From the NCBI GenBank assembly GCA_937871605.1, contig CALMRM010000257.1:4439-21150 (forward strand): 16,712 nucleotides of DNA, written 5' to 3'. Below, piece after piece: positions 6,125 to 14,785 of this stretch. Positions within the stretch are counted from its first letter, which is position 1; the number at the start of each line of letters is the position of its first letter. A program made the translations under genes and the position numbers. Source of the stretch: an uncultured Terriglobus sp. GTDB lineage: Bacteria; Acidobacteriota; Terriglobia; Terriglobales; Acidobacteriaceae. The notes under the pieces are model-generated. The model was not told where the DNA came from and made no database searches. It saw only the letters and a list, made by a program, of their open reading frames with translations.

Positions 6125-7045
6125 ATGACGCAGGCACCGGCAGGAACCAAGACGTTCGAGACACTCTCCAACCACACCACGGCGCTGCCGTTTGCCGACC
6201 TGTCGCAGTTGATGCCGCAGGGATCACTCCTGGGCACCCTAGATGAGACTGCCCCGGGGCGCGGCGCGGCTACGCAGGCCATCAGCCCTGGCGACCGTGA
6301 CCGTCTCTTGCTGGAACACCTGCCCACGGTGCGCTTTGTCGCACGGCGCATCCATGAACGGTTGCCGCAGCACGTGGACCTGGAAGACCTTATCTCCGCC
6401 GGCATGGTGGGTCTCATCGATGCCCTGGCAAAATTCGACCAGGGCAAGCAGGTGCAGTTTAAGAGCTATGCGCAGTTCCGCATTCGCGGTGCCATCCTGG
6501 ACTCGCTACGCACGCTAGATTGGAGCCCACGCGAACTGCGCCGCAAGGGCCGGGCCGTGGAGGAGACTGTGCGCACCCTGACCGCGCAGCTTGGCCGGGC
6601 ACCGTCAGAGCAGGAGATTGCCAAGGGCATGGAGCTGTCTCTCACGGAGTATCAGCAGCTGCTGGGTGAACTGAAGGGTTTGGAGATCGGCAGCTTGAAC
6701 CTGGAGCGCAACGAGGACGGAGGGGATGACGAACTGTCCTATCTGCCGGGCACTGAGAGTGACGAACCGCTCTTCCGCTGTCTCAAAGGGGAACTCCGCC
6801 AGCGATTGACGGACGCGATTGAGACGCTGCCGGACCGGGAGCGCATGGTGCTGACCCTGTACTACTACGAGGAGCTGACCATGAAGGAGATCGGGCTGAC
6901 GCTGGGTGTGGTGGAGTCGCGCGTGTCGCAGATCCATTCCGCTGCGGTCGTGCGGCTGCGAGCGGCGATGGCTGACCTGGGAGCAGAGAAGGCGACAGCG
7001 CGGCGCAAGAGCAAGGTTTCGTTACAGGTGCTGCGCGCAAGTTAA
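6125..7045 (+). CDS. fliA: FliA/WhiG-family sigma28 RNA polymerase sigma factor
   Basis: A 306-residue sigma70-family factor with regions 2, 3 and 4 of the FliA/WhiG class. Region 2 (about 61-143) has FVARRIHERLP, DLEDLISAGMVGLIDALAKFD and FKSYAQFRIRGAILDSLR, followed by DWSPRELRRKGR typical of FliA. Region 3 is about 144-185 (LGRAPSEQEIAKGM). Region 4 (about 225-285) has LPDRERMVLTLYYYEELTMKEIG and a helix-turn-helix ending SRVSQIHSAAVVRLR. It would direct polymerase to promoters of the TAAA-N15-GCCGATAA type, usually late flagellar and chemotaxis genes. About 55 N-terminal residues precede region 2, longer than in E. coli FliA. The ATG has AGAGGA (6113-6118) 6 nt upstream. A sigma54-type promoter lies before it and a probable flgM follows after 84 bp. 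Confidence 0.92.
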   Translation: MTQAPAGTKTFETLSNHTTALPFADLSQLMPQGSLLGTLDETAPGRGAATQAISPGDRDRLLLEHLPTVRFVARRIHERLPQHVDLEDLISAGMVGLIDALAKFDQGKQVQFKSYAQFRIRGAILDSLRTLDWSPRELRRKGRAVEETVRTLTAQLGRAPSEQEIAKGMELSLTEYQQLLGELKGLEIGSLNLERNEDGGDDELSYLPGTESDEPLFRCLKGELRQRLTDAIETLPDRERMVLTLYYYEELTMKEIGLTLGVVESRVSQIHSAAVVRLRAAMADLGAEKATARRKSKVSLQVLRAS

Positions 7046-7082
7046 GAAGATTCGCATCGCCAAAGAAAATCTTAATGAGCGC

Positions 7083-7109
7083 TAGTGTTCCAGTTCAGGA
7101 CGCCGATAT
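7083..7109 (+). promoter_or_regulatory. Candidate sigma28 (FliA) promoter of flgM
   Basis: TAGTGTTC (7083-7090), an 11-nt spacer and GCCGATAT (7102-7109) match the FliA consensus TAAAGTTT-N11-GCCGATAA at five of eight and seven of eight positions with exact spacing. It lies between the sigma28 gene and flgM, so flgM could be transcribed both by read-through and by its own target sigma factor. Confidence 0.65.
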
Positions 7110-7129
7110 TCCTGAGAGAGGACACGGCT

Positions 7130-7405
7130 ATGGCTCATATAATTTCGTTCATGGACGACACGCTACACGCAGGAGCACGTGGCTCATCCTCTTCGGGGGC
7201 GATGGTAACGACACAGCAGGCCAGTGTGAAACAGCACAAGCGCGTGGCGCAGCCCCAAGCCGCCGGAGCAAACGGCGCCATGGATGCCGCACCGGTGCGT
7301 ATGGACCGTGTCCATGCGCTGCGTGCGGCCATTGCGGACGGGTCATACGCAGTTTCGGCCTCTAATGTGGCAGATAAAATTTTGCAAACCATGTTGAAGA
7401 AGTAG
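7130..7405 (+). CDS. flgM: FlgM-like anti-sigma28 factor
   Basis: A 91-residue protein. The N-terminal half is Ala/Ser/Gln-rich and probably disordered. The C-terminal third carries the FlgM signature: RMDRVHALRAAIADGSYAVS followed by ASNVADKILQTMLKK (residues 57-91), i.e. R-x-x-x-L-(x)-A-I-x-x-G-x-Y-x-V-x-x-x-x-VA-x-K-I. FlgM binds the sigma28 factor and holds it inactive until it is exported or degraded. ATG at 7130 is chosen over an in-frame ATG-like extension to 7085 because AGAGAGGA lies just upstream (7115-7122) and the extension would cover the sigma28 promoter. It directly follows the sigma28 gene, the standard partner arrangement in many genomes, and is followed after 2 nt by a small basic protein. 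Confidence 0.82.
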   Translation: MAHIISFMDDTLHAGARGSSSSGAMVTTQQASVKQHKRVAQPQAAGANGAMDAAPVRMDRVHALRAAIADGSYAVSASNVADKILQTMLKK

Positions 7406-7407
7406 TC

Positions 7408-7659
7408 GTGGTGCTCCGGCGGGCGCTGCGCCTGTTGCGTTCTTTCCCAGCTATTGCCGGCTTTTTGTGGACATCCACGCGTGGGTACCGGCTGCGGCCG
7501 TGGCAGAGTCCCTATCTGCGCTGGCGTGTTGAGACCTTCTCGGGTCAGCATGCCGAGGCTGTGACAGCCGGTAGCATGTGGCGACTGTTCTGGTCAGAAA
7601 AGCGACAGTTTGTGCGTTTCCTGGAGTGGGTGGGTGATCTCCGGCAAAAGACCCGGTAG
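7408..7659 (+). CDS. Small basic tryptophan-rich protein, unknown function
   Basis: An 83-residue frame with a GTG start 2 nt after the flgM stop; a second GTG at 7411 is equally possible. I do not recognise a named family. The composition is distinctive: six Trp and many Arg, in stretches such as FLWTSTRGYRLRPWQSPYLR and WSEKRQFVRFLEWV. There is one short hydrophobic patch near residues 13-20 but no convincing transmembrane helix or signal peptide. Clean in-frame coding between flgM and rpsO, tight spacing and protein-like composition argue that it is real. Its place after flgM suggests cotranscription from the sigma28 promoter. No function is proposed. Confidence 0.62.
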   Translation: MVLRRALRLLRSFPAIAGFLWTSTRGYRLRPWQSPYLRWRVETFSGQHAEAVTAGSMWRLFWSEKRQFVRFLEWVGDLRQKTR

Positions 7660-7683
7660 CTCCCCCGCGCTGTGGAGAGTGGA

Positions 7684-7692
7684 TGATATCCT
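7684..7692 (+). promoter_or_regulatory. Possible extended -10 promoter of rpsO
   Basis: TGATATCCT fits an extended -10 element (TG-n-TATCCT), with a start expected near 7699, 36 nt before rpsO. No good -35 is seen 16-18 nt upstream, so this is tentative. Confidence 0.3.
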
Positions 7693-7734
7693 ACCCACTG
7701 ACATTTATCTGGTGAAGCAGGAGTACCGCACGAC

Positions 7735-8001
7735 GTGTTGGCAACGCAAAAGAAAAACGAAATCATCGAGAAGTACCGCACGCATGACTCCGATACTGGC
7801 AGTCCGGAAGTGCAGGTCGCCATTTTGAGTGAGCGCATCGGCCAGTTGACAGAACACTTCAAGACCCACAAGAAGGATCATGGCTCACGTCGCGGTCTGC
7901 TCATGCTGGTGTCCAAGCGCCGCAGCCTGCTGGATTACCTCAAGAAGACCGATGCAGACCGCTATCGCGAAGTGATCGGAAAGCTGGGCCTACGCAAGTA
8001 G
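7735..8001 (+). CDS. rpsO: 30S ribosomal protein S15
   Basis: An 88-residue protein, the normal length of S15. The family signature is clear: YRTHDSDTGSPEVQVAILSERI near residues 15-36, then HKKDHGSRRGLLMLVSKRRSLLDYLK. S15 binds 16S rRNA early in assembly of the platform of the small subunit. GTG at 7735, followed by TTG-GCA-ACG, gives the canonical MLAT start; AGGAG (7719-7723) lies 11 nt upstream, a somewhat long gap. It precedes pnp as in many bacteria, where the pair is often cotranscribed and each gene can be autoregulated. An 11-nt sequence in its leader (7722-7732) recurs exactly 50 nt downstream inside the gene. Confidence 0.97.
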   Translation: MLATQKKNEIIEKYRTHDSDTGSPEVQVAILSERIGQLTEHFKTHKKDHGSRRGLLMLVSKRRSLLDYLKKTDADRYREVIGKLGLRK

Positions 8002-8004
8002 GCC
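7987..8004 (+). terminator. GCAA-capped hairpin over the rpsO stop codon
   Basis: GGCCTAC-GCAA-GTAGGCC is a perfect 7-bp stem with a GNRA tetraloop that includes the TAG stop. The sequence after it, TCTGTACTTTGC, is only moderately T-rich. It could be a weak terminator, an mRNA stabiliser or an RNase processing site between rpsO and pnp. Confidence 0.4.
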
Positions 8005-8223
8005 TCTGTACTTTGCGAGCCTTTCAGGCCGTTCTGGCGTTTTCGTATAGCCGAGCTATGCCAAGCCTTGTCGCCCCGGACGGCTGTGTAGGGCCGACCG
8101 CTAGAGTGCCTCCACATCGCGGACCAGTCGCATCGGTCCTTGTCGACAGGCCAGGGCAGCGGTGCAGCACGGGAGCAGGGCGGGTGACCCTTCCGTCATC
8201 AACAACCATTGAAAGAGATTCCT
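8002..8223 (+). other. rpsO-pnp intergenic region, likely pnp leader
   Basis: 222 bp without a supported gene. Small inverted repeats occur (GGACC 8121-8125 with GGTCC 8135-8139; TGTCGACA 8141-8148). In other bacteria the pnp leader holds an RNase III-cut hairpin used in autoregulation; whether these stems serve that purpose is inference. A possible weak -10 (TATAGC at 8046) has no good -35. Confidence 0.4.
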
Positions 8224-10647
<2,424 letters not shown>

Positions 10648-10661
10648 GCAACTCCATAGCT

Positions 10662-10700
10662 AAGCAGAAGGGCCGCTCGAAGAGAGCGGCCCTTCTGTTT
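10662..10700 (+). terminator. Strong hairpin terminator after pnp
   Basis: A perfect 14-bp GC-rich stem (10665-10678 with 10684-10697) around a GAAGA loop, extendable by A-T/G-T pairs to the short TTT at 10698-10700. The stem is very stable but the T-tract is short. AGCTAAGCA is directly repeated just before it (10642-10650 and 10658-10666). Confidence 0.85.
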
Positions 10701-10750
10701 GCGGGCAAGGTTCACACAGTTCGGCTCGCGAATGGATCCAGCTGTGCAGG

Positions 10751-10756
10751 TACACT
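10751..10756 (+). promoter_or_regulatory. Possible -10 of a leaderless transcript
   Basis: TACACT lies exactly 7 nt before the GTG at 10764, the same hexamer and spacing as before lexA. No good -35 is visible at 16-18 nt. Confidence 0.3.
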
Positions 10757-10763
10757 CGCTCTA

Positions 10764-11174
10764 GTGGCAGCCTCGATGTACATCGTTGTTGAGGGAGACG
10801 ACCCGGGCTTCGACACGTTTGTGAACGGACGTGCGCTGGCTCGCAACGAAGACGCGGTGGAGCGCATGGCGCGACGGCTCGGGGTGCGCCCGCTGATCGA
10901 CTTCTTTTCCGCTGACCAGAACTCCATGGCCCTGCTGGTGGAAGAGGGAGCTGGTGACGCAGCGTTGCTGGACAAGTTGCCGCCGCCGCAATGGTATGCC
11001 GGGCTCGAGGGCCTTGCATCCGTAGGACCTCTACTGCAGGCAATGCAGGCTGAGCCACAGCAACTGGGTACGGATGGCCTGCTGCTGTGCGAGGAATTAG
11101 AAGAGTTCCATACCGTACTGCAGAAGACGGCGGACCGCGGATTGCGGTGGCATCTGGCAGTCAGCTGGCGCTAG
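10764..11174 (+). CDS. Uncharacterised 136-residue protein
   Basis: A soluble, acidic 136-residue protein that I cannot place in a named family with confidence. It begins MYIVVEGDDPGFDTFVNGRALARN (from an internal ATG at 10776, or GTG at 10764), then VERMARRLGVRPLIDFFSAD, a PPPQWYAGLEGLASVGPLLQ segment, and ends LEEFHTVLQKTADRGLRWHL. The alternation of strand-like and helix-like stretches and the LGV-PL-DFFS motif look like a conserved small cytosolic domain protein, but no catalytic motif is visible. Neither start has a good ribosome site; GTG is kept because a TACACT box sits 7 nt upstream. It follows the pnp terminator and precedes the hydrolase gene by 23 nt, so those two probably form an operon. 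Confidence 0.75.
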   Translation: MAASMYIVVEGDDPGFDTFVNGRALARNEDAVERMARRLGVRPLIDFFSADQNSMALLVEEGAGDAALLDKLPPPQWYAGLEGLASVGPLLQAMQAEPQQLGTDGLLLCEELEEFHTVLQKTADRGLRWHLAVSWR

Positions 11175-11186
11175 CCGTCGCACTTC

Positions 11187-11193
11187 AAGGAGG
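11187..11193 (+). promoter_or_regulatory. Strong Shine-Dalgarno deciding the TTG start at 11198
   Basis: AAGGAGG lies 4 nt before TTG 11198. It lies downstream of the preceding stop and is the best ribosome site near the hydrolase gene, so the upstream open frame (to 11087) is not used. Confidence 0.7.
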
Positions 11194-11197
11194 CACC

Positions 11198-11947
11198 TTG
11201 GTTCTTGCACCCCATGAGCACGTGACACTCGAAACGCCATACGGTCCCATGCGCACGCATATCGTCAGGCCCGCCGCTTCGGGGCGGTACCCGGGCCTGG
11301 TGTTTTACTCGGAAATTTTCCAGATTACGGACCCCATTCGCCGCACGGCAGCACTGCTGGCTGGGCATGGCTACGTGGTGGCCATGCCAGAGGTGTATCA
11401 CGAGTTTGAACCAGCCGGAACGGTACTCGCTTACGACCAGGCTGGGTCTGACCGTGGGAACCACTGGAAGTATGAAAAGGAACTGGGAAGCTACGATGCG
11501 GACACGCGCGCGGTGCTGGATCACCTGAAAGCGCGCGGGGACTGCACTGGCGCTCTGGGTGCGGTGGGCATTTGCCTTGGCGGTCATCTGGCCTTGCGTG
11601 CCGCCATGGAGCCGGATGTGCGCGCCACAGTGTGCTTCTATGGCACCGACATCCACAAAGGCAGCCTAGGCAAGGGGCAGCACGACGATTCGCTAGAGCG
11701 GGCCGCGCAGATCGGAGGCGACCTCCTGATGATTTGGGGCCGCCAAGATCCGCACATTCCGCTGGAGGGCCGCAGAGCTGTGCAGACCCGCTTCGACGAG
11801 TTGAACCTTCGGTATGCGTGGCACGAGGTGAATGGTGCACACGCGTTCATGCGGGATGAAGGGGCGCGCTACGACCCGGAGCTTGCGCTGCTGTTGTACC
11901 GTGAAACGCTGGACTTCTTTCACCGCACACTCTCCCAATCCGCCTGA
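11198..11947 (+). CDS. Dienelactone hydrolase family alpha/beta-hydrolase
   Basis: A 249-residue alpha/beta-hydrolase of the dienelactone hydrolase (DLH) family. The catalytic set is visible: Cys126 in the nucleophile elbow GICLGG (the Cys version typical of DLH), Asp184 in WGRQDPHIP, and His215 in NGAHAFMRDEGARYD. Glu39 in FYSEIFQ corresponds to the glutamate that activates the cysteine. DLH proper opens dienelactones in chlorocatechol breakdown, but many family members are general cytosolic ester or lactone hydrolases, and nothing nearby indicates an aromatic pathway. The start is TTG with AAGGAGG just upstream. It ends 23 bp from the convergent ABC transporter gene. Confidence 0.9.
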   Translation: MVLAPHEHVTLETPYGPMRTHIVRPAASGRYPGLVFYSEIFQITDPIRRTAALLAGHGYVVAMPEVYHEFEPAGTVLAYDQAGSDRGNHWKYEKELGSYDADTRAVLDHLKARGDCTGALGAVGICLGGHLALRAAMEPDVRATVCFYGTDIHKGSLGKGQHDDSLERAAQIGGDLLMIWGRQDPHIPLEGRRAVQTRFDELNLRYAWHEVNGAHAFMRDEGARYDPELALLLYRETLDFFHRTLSQSA

Positions 11948-11970
11948 CCCTCGCGGGTGAGCGCAGAAGC

Positions 11971-12786
11971 CTAGGACAGGTAGCTCTTGAGCCAGGGATC
12001 TTCTGAGTGGGTGAGCTCGAGCGTGCTGCCGTCGAACACGATCTTGCCTCCGTTGAGCACCAGGAACTTGGTGTTCTCGTCCACGCCATGGTCAGGGATG
12101 GGTTGCATCTCGTTCTTGTCGGTGTCGAAGCGATGCGTGGCGAGCACGAATGCGTCCTGCAGCCGGTGCGTAATCATCAGCGCGGTGGTGTGTGAGACGT
12201 CGCGCTGCTTGACGACGAGCTGCACAATGGTGGTCGATGTGATCGGGTCCAGGCCACCGGTCGGAGAGTCGTACAGGATCAGGTCCGGCTTGGTGATGAT
12301 GGCTCGCGCAATGGAGACGCGCCGCCGCATACCGCCGGAAAGCTCCGCCGGAAACTTGGTGATGGCCTTGCCGAGTTCGACGAAGTCGAGCGCCTCCTGC
12401 ACACGCTTGTGTGCCTCTTCCGTCGCTGTACCCTCCTCATTCAGGCGATAGGCAACGTTGTCTTCCACATTCATGGAGTCGAAGAGCGCAGACTCCTGGA
12501 AGACCATGCCCACGCGGCGACGCATCTCGAACAGTTGCGCCTCGGTCATGGTGGTGATTTCCTGGCCAAACACCTTGATGCTGCCTGTATCTGGCTTGAT
12601 CAGGCCGTTCACAAGCTTCATCAGTACACTTTTGCCGCCGCCCGCCGGCCCCAGCAGCACGCGCGTCTCACCAGGCTGCACCACGAACGAGACACCGTTC
12701 AGGACCTTGTCGCGATCGAACGTGATGCTTACATCCTTGAGTTCAAGAACAGGCCCATCCTGTCGCTGCTGCTGTTCGTCCGCCAT
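11971..12786 (-). CDS. mlaF: MlaF-like ABC transporter ATP-binding protein
   Basis: A 271-residue ATPase of the MCE/Mla lipid-transport type (MlaF; plant relative TGD3), which powers phospholipid movement between inner membrane and periplasm or outer membrane. Motifs: Walker A GPAGGGKS (46-53), Q-loop Gln97, signature LSGGMRRR (149-156), Walker B LILYD (169-173), D-loop GGLDP, H-loop His207. Unusually, the residue after the Walker B Asp is Ser174 (YDSPTGGLDP), where the catalytic glutamate is expected; the DNA codon is TCT on the minus strand. A 25-residue insertion (about 219-240) separates the H-loop from the final strands. It starts 2 nt after the permease stop, so the two form one operon. 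No MCE-domain (MlaD) gene follows within the window. Confidence 0.9.
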   Translation of the reverse strand: MADEQQQRQDGPVLELKDVSITFDRDKVLNGVSFVVQPGETRVLLGPAGGGKSVLMKLVNGLIKPDTGSIKVFGQEITTMTEAQLFEMRRRVGMVFQESALFDSMNVEDNVAYRLNEEGTATEEAHKRVQEALDFVELGKAITKFPAELSGGMRRRVSIARAIITKPDLILYDSPTGGLDPITSTTIVQLVVKQRDVSHTTALMITHRLQDAFVLATHRFDTDKNEMQPIPDHGVDENTKFLVLNGGKIVFDGSTLELTHSEDPWLKSYLS

Positions 12787-12788
12787 CG

Positions 12789-13568
12789 CTACCGTCCGAA
12801 GATGCCGATGGTCAGGCGGCTGATGAGGAAGTCCACAACGAGCATGACCCCGGACGACACACCAACGCCCTGGGTGGTGGCCTTGCCTACACCTTGGGTG
12901 CCGCCCTTGGTGCTCATGCCGAAGTAGCAGCCGACCGTGGAAATGATGAAGCCGAAGAAAATGGGCTTCATCATGCCCTGCACCACGTCGCCATACACCA
13001 GCGCGCGGTACGTCGAGTGAAAATACGAGGTGCCGTTCAGGCCCAGCATAAAGACGCTGACCAGCCCACCGCCCGCAACGCCGACCGCGTCGGACAGGAT
13101 GGTAAGAAAGAAGAGCATGAAGACCGTAGCGGACACGCGCGGCAAGACCAGCTTGCGAATGGGATCGACACCCAGCGCGCGCATCGCGTCAATCTGCTCG
13201 GTGACCTTCATGGAACCGAGTTCGCTGGCCATGCCGGAGGCGTTCCGGCCGGAGACCATCAAGCCGGTCAGCACGGGGCCGAGTTCCTTCATCATGGACA
13301 GCGAGACCAGGCGCCCGGTCATGCTGATGGCACCAAACTGCTGCAGCGAGGTGGCCGACTGCAGTGCAAGAACGCAGCCCGTGAAGAAGCCTGCCAGAAT
13401 CGTGATCGGCAGTGAGCCGAACCCGATGGCATCCATCTGCGAGAAAATATCGCCGAGGTAAAGGGGCGGGGAGAAGAGCGCGGCGATCGCTCGTGCGCAC
13501 AGGACGGAGTAGTCCTGAACCGCTATGACATTGGTTTTGACGAACTCAGATGGAGATGCAAATGGCAT
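12789..13568 (-). CDS. mlaE: MlaE-like MCE transporter permease
   Basis: A 259-residue integral membrane protein, the length of E. coli MlaE. It has the family layout of about five hydrophobic segments, including LPITILAGFFTGCVLALQSA, the ELGPVLTGLMVSGRNASGMASELGSMKVTEQIDAM-type core (about 115-150) and DPIRKLVLPRV. This core is the conserved MlaE coupling region. It forms the inner-membrane channel of the lipid transporter with the MlaF-like ATPase. The frame extends upstream to 13640, but ATG at 13568 is preferred because GGAAG lies 3 nt upstream and the protein then begins directly before the amphipathic N-terminal helix. The gene is divergent from the dehydrogenase-hopanoid operon, with about 150 bp between them. 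Confidence 0.93.
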   Translation of the reverse strand: MPFASPSEFVKTNVIAVQDYSVLCARAIAALFSPPLYLGDIFSQMDAIGFGSLPITILAGFFTGCVLALQSATSLQQFGAISMTGRLVSLSMMKELGPVLTGLMVSGRNASGMASELGSMKVTEQIDAMRALGVDPIRKLVLPRVSATVFMLFFLTILSDAVGVAGGGLVSVFMLGLNGTSYFHSTYRALVYGDVVQGMMKPIFFGFIISTVGCYFGMSTKGGTQGVGKATTQGVGVSSGVMLVVDFLISRLTIGIFGR

Positions 13569-13717
13569 GTGCTTCCGTATCGCCCACCCTGCGCGAAGTG
13601 TTTGGTTGCTGCTGGTATCGTTGCACACTCTGATGCGCAACGGGTACGTCTCGGTTCTTCATGACGGCACACACCAGGAGAGGGTAGTCAAAGGGGCCCA
13701 AGATGAGAACATAGAGT

Positions 13718-14785
13718 ATGACCTCATCGATGCGGGCGATTGTGTTGCACGGCGCAGAGGATTTGCGCATCGAGAGCGTGCCCGTGCCGGAACCTGCGCA
13801 GGGAGAGATCGTGCTGCGCGTGGGCGCTGCGCTGACCTGTGGCACGGACCTGAAGGTGTACCGCCGCGGCTATCATGCCAAGATGCTGGTGCCGCCAACC
13901 CTGTTTGGGCACGAGGTGGCGGGCACCGTGGCCGCAACCGGACCCGGTACGCAGATATGGAAGACGGGGGACCGGGTCGTAGCGCTGAACTCTGCACCCT
14001 GCGGCGTGTGCCTGTTCTGCAGAAAGGCACAACCAAATCTGTGTAGCGATCTGCTCTTCAACAACGGTGCCTATGCGGAGTACATCCGCGTACCGGCACG
14101 CATTGCGGAGAAGAACACGCTGGCACTGCCCGCCGGTCTGCCGTTTGAACACGCTGCACTGACGGAGCCCTTGGCGTGCGTTCTGTATGGATTTGAGGGG
14201 AGCGCCGCACAGGCAGGTGACACGGTCGTGATCGTGGGAGCAGGCCCCATCGGCCTCATGTTCATACGTGTCGCGTCACTTGCCGGTTGCCGCGTGATCG
14301 CGGTGGTCAAGCGGAACGACCAGGTGGCGAGTGCGATCAAGTTTGGCGCGTCGCACACCGTGCAAATCGCGGACGGCAGCAGCACGGTGGACCGTGTGCG
14401 TCAGCTGACGGAGCAGGGCGAAGGTGCTGACGTTGTGATTGAATGCGTGGCCACGCCACACACCTGGCAAGAGGCCGTGGAGATGGTGCGCAAGGGGGGC
14501 GTCGTCAACCTTTTTGGCGGCCCACCTGCTGGAACACAGGTACTGTTCGACACCAACCGCCTACACTACGGTGACATCACCTTGAAGGCCAGCTTCCATC
14601 ACACACCCGCAAGCTGTCGCCGCGCGTTTGCGCTGATTGCGAGTGGTGCCGCCAAGGCTGAGGAGTTCATCACAGCATCGGCGGCGCTGGAGACGGTGCC
14701 TGAGGTGTTTCGCCGCATGATGAATCGCACTGCACTGGGTGTACTGGACATCAAAACGGCCGTTTTGCCGGGGCTGGCGGGATGA
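13718..14785 (+). CDS. Zinc-dependent medium-chain dehydrogenase linked to hopanoid genes
   Basis: A 355-residue medium-chain dehydrogenase/reductase of the sorbitol/threonine dehydrogenase type. Catalytic zinc ligands are Cys41 (TCGTD), His65-Glu66 (FGHEVAG) and the nearby Glu150 (LTEPLAC). The four structural-zinc cysteines are 95, 98, 101 and 109 (PCGVCLFC and NLC). The cofactor fold has GAGPIG (174-179). At the end of the second strand VIAVVKRND has no acidic residue and carries Lys-Arg, which favours NADP(H) over NAD(H); that is inference. Substrate unknown. The stop overlaps the hpnC start (ATGA), so the enzyme is translationally coupled to squalene-forming genes. An alternative start at 13730 (MRAIVLHG) is plausible: TATGAC lies 7 nt upstream of it, and neither start has a ribosome site. 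Confidence 0.9.
   Translation: MTSSMRAIVLHGAEDLRIESVPVPEPAQGEIVLRVGAALTCGTDLKVYRRGYHAKMLVPPTLFGHEVAGTVAATGPGTQIWKTGDRVVALNSAPCGVCLFCRKAQPNLCSDLLFNNGAYAEYIRVPARIAEKNTLALPAGLPFEHAALTEPLACVLYGFEGSAAQAGDTVVIVGAGPIGLMFIRVASLAGCRVIAVVKRNDQVASAIKFGASHTVQIADGSSTVDRVRQLTEQGEGADVVIECVATPHTWQEAVEMVRKGGVVNLFGGPPAGTQVLFDTNRLHYGDITLKASFHHTPASCRRAFALIASGAAKAEEFITASAALETVPEVFRRMMNRTALGVLDIKTAVLPGLAG

Noticed and set aside
5652..6175. Minus-strand frames in the region before the sigma28 gene
   Set aside because: No family features, and they run through the promoter and the start of the sigma28 gene.
11947..11958. ACCC-TCGC-GGGT mini-hairpin between the convergent hydrolase and ABC genes
   Set aside because: Only 4 bp of stem and no T-tract on either strand; not a credible terminator.
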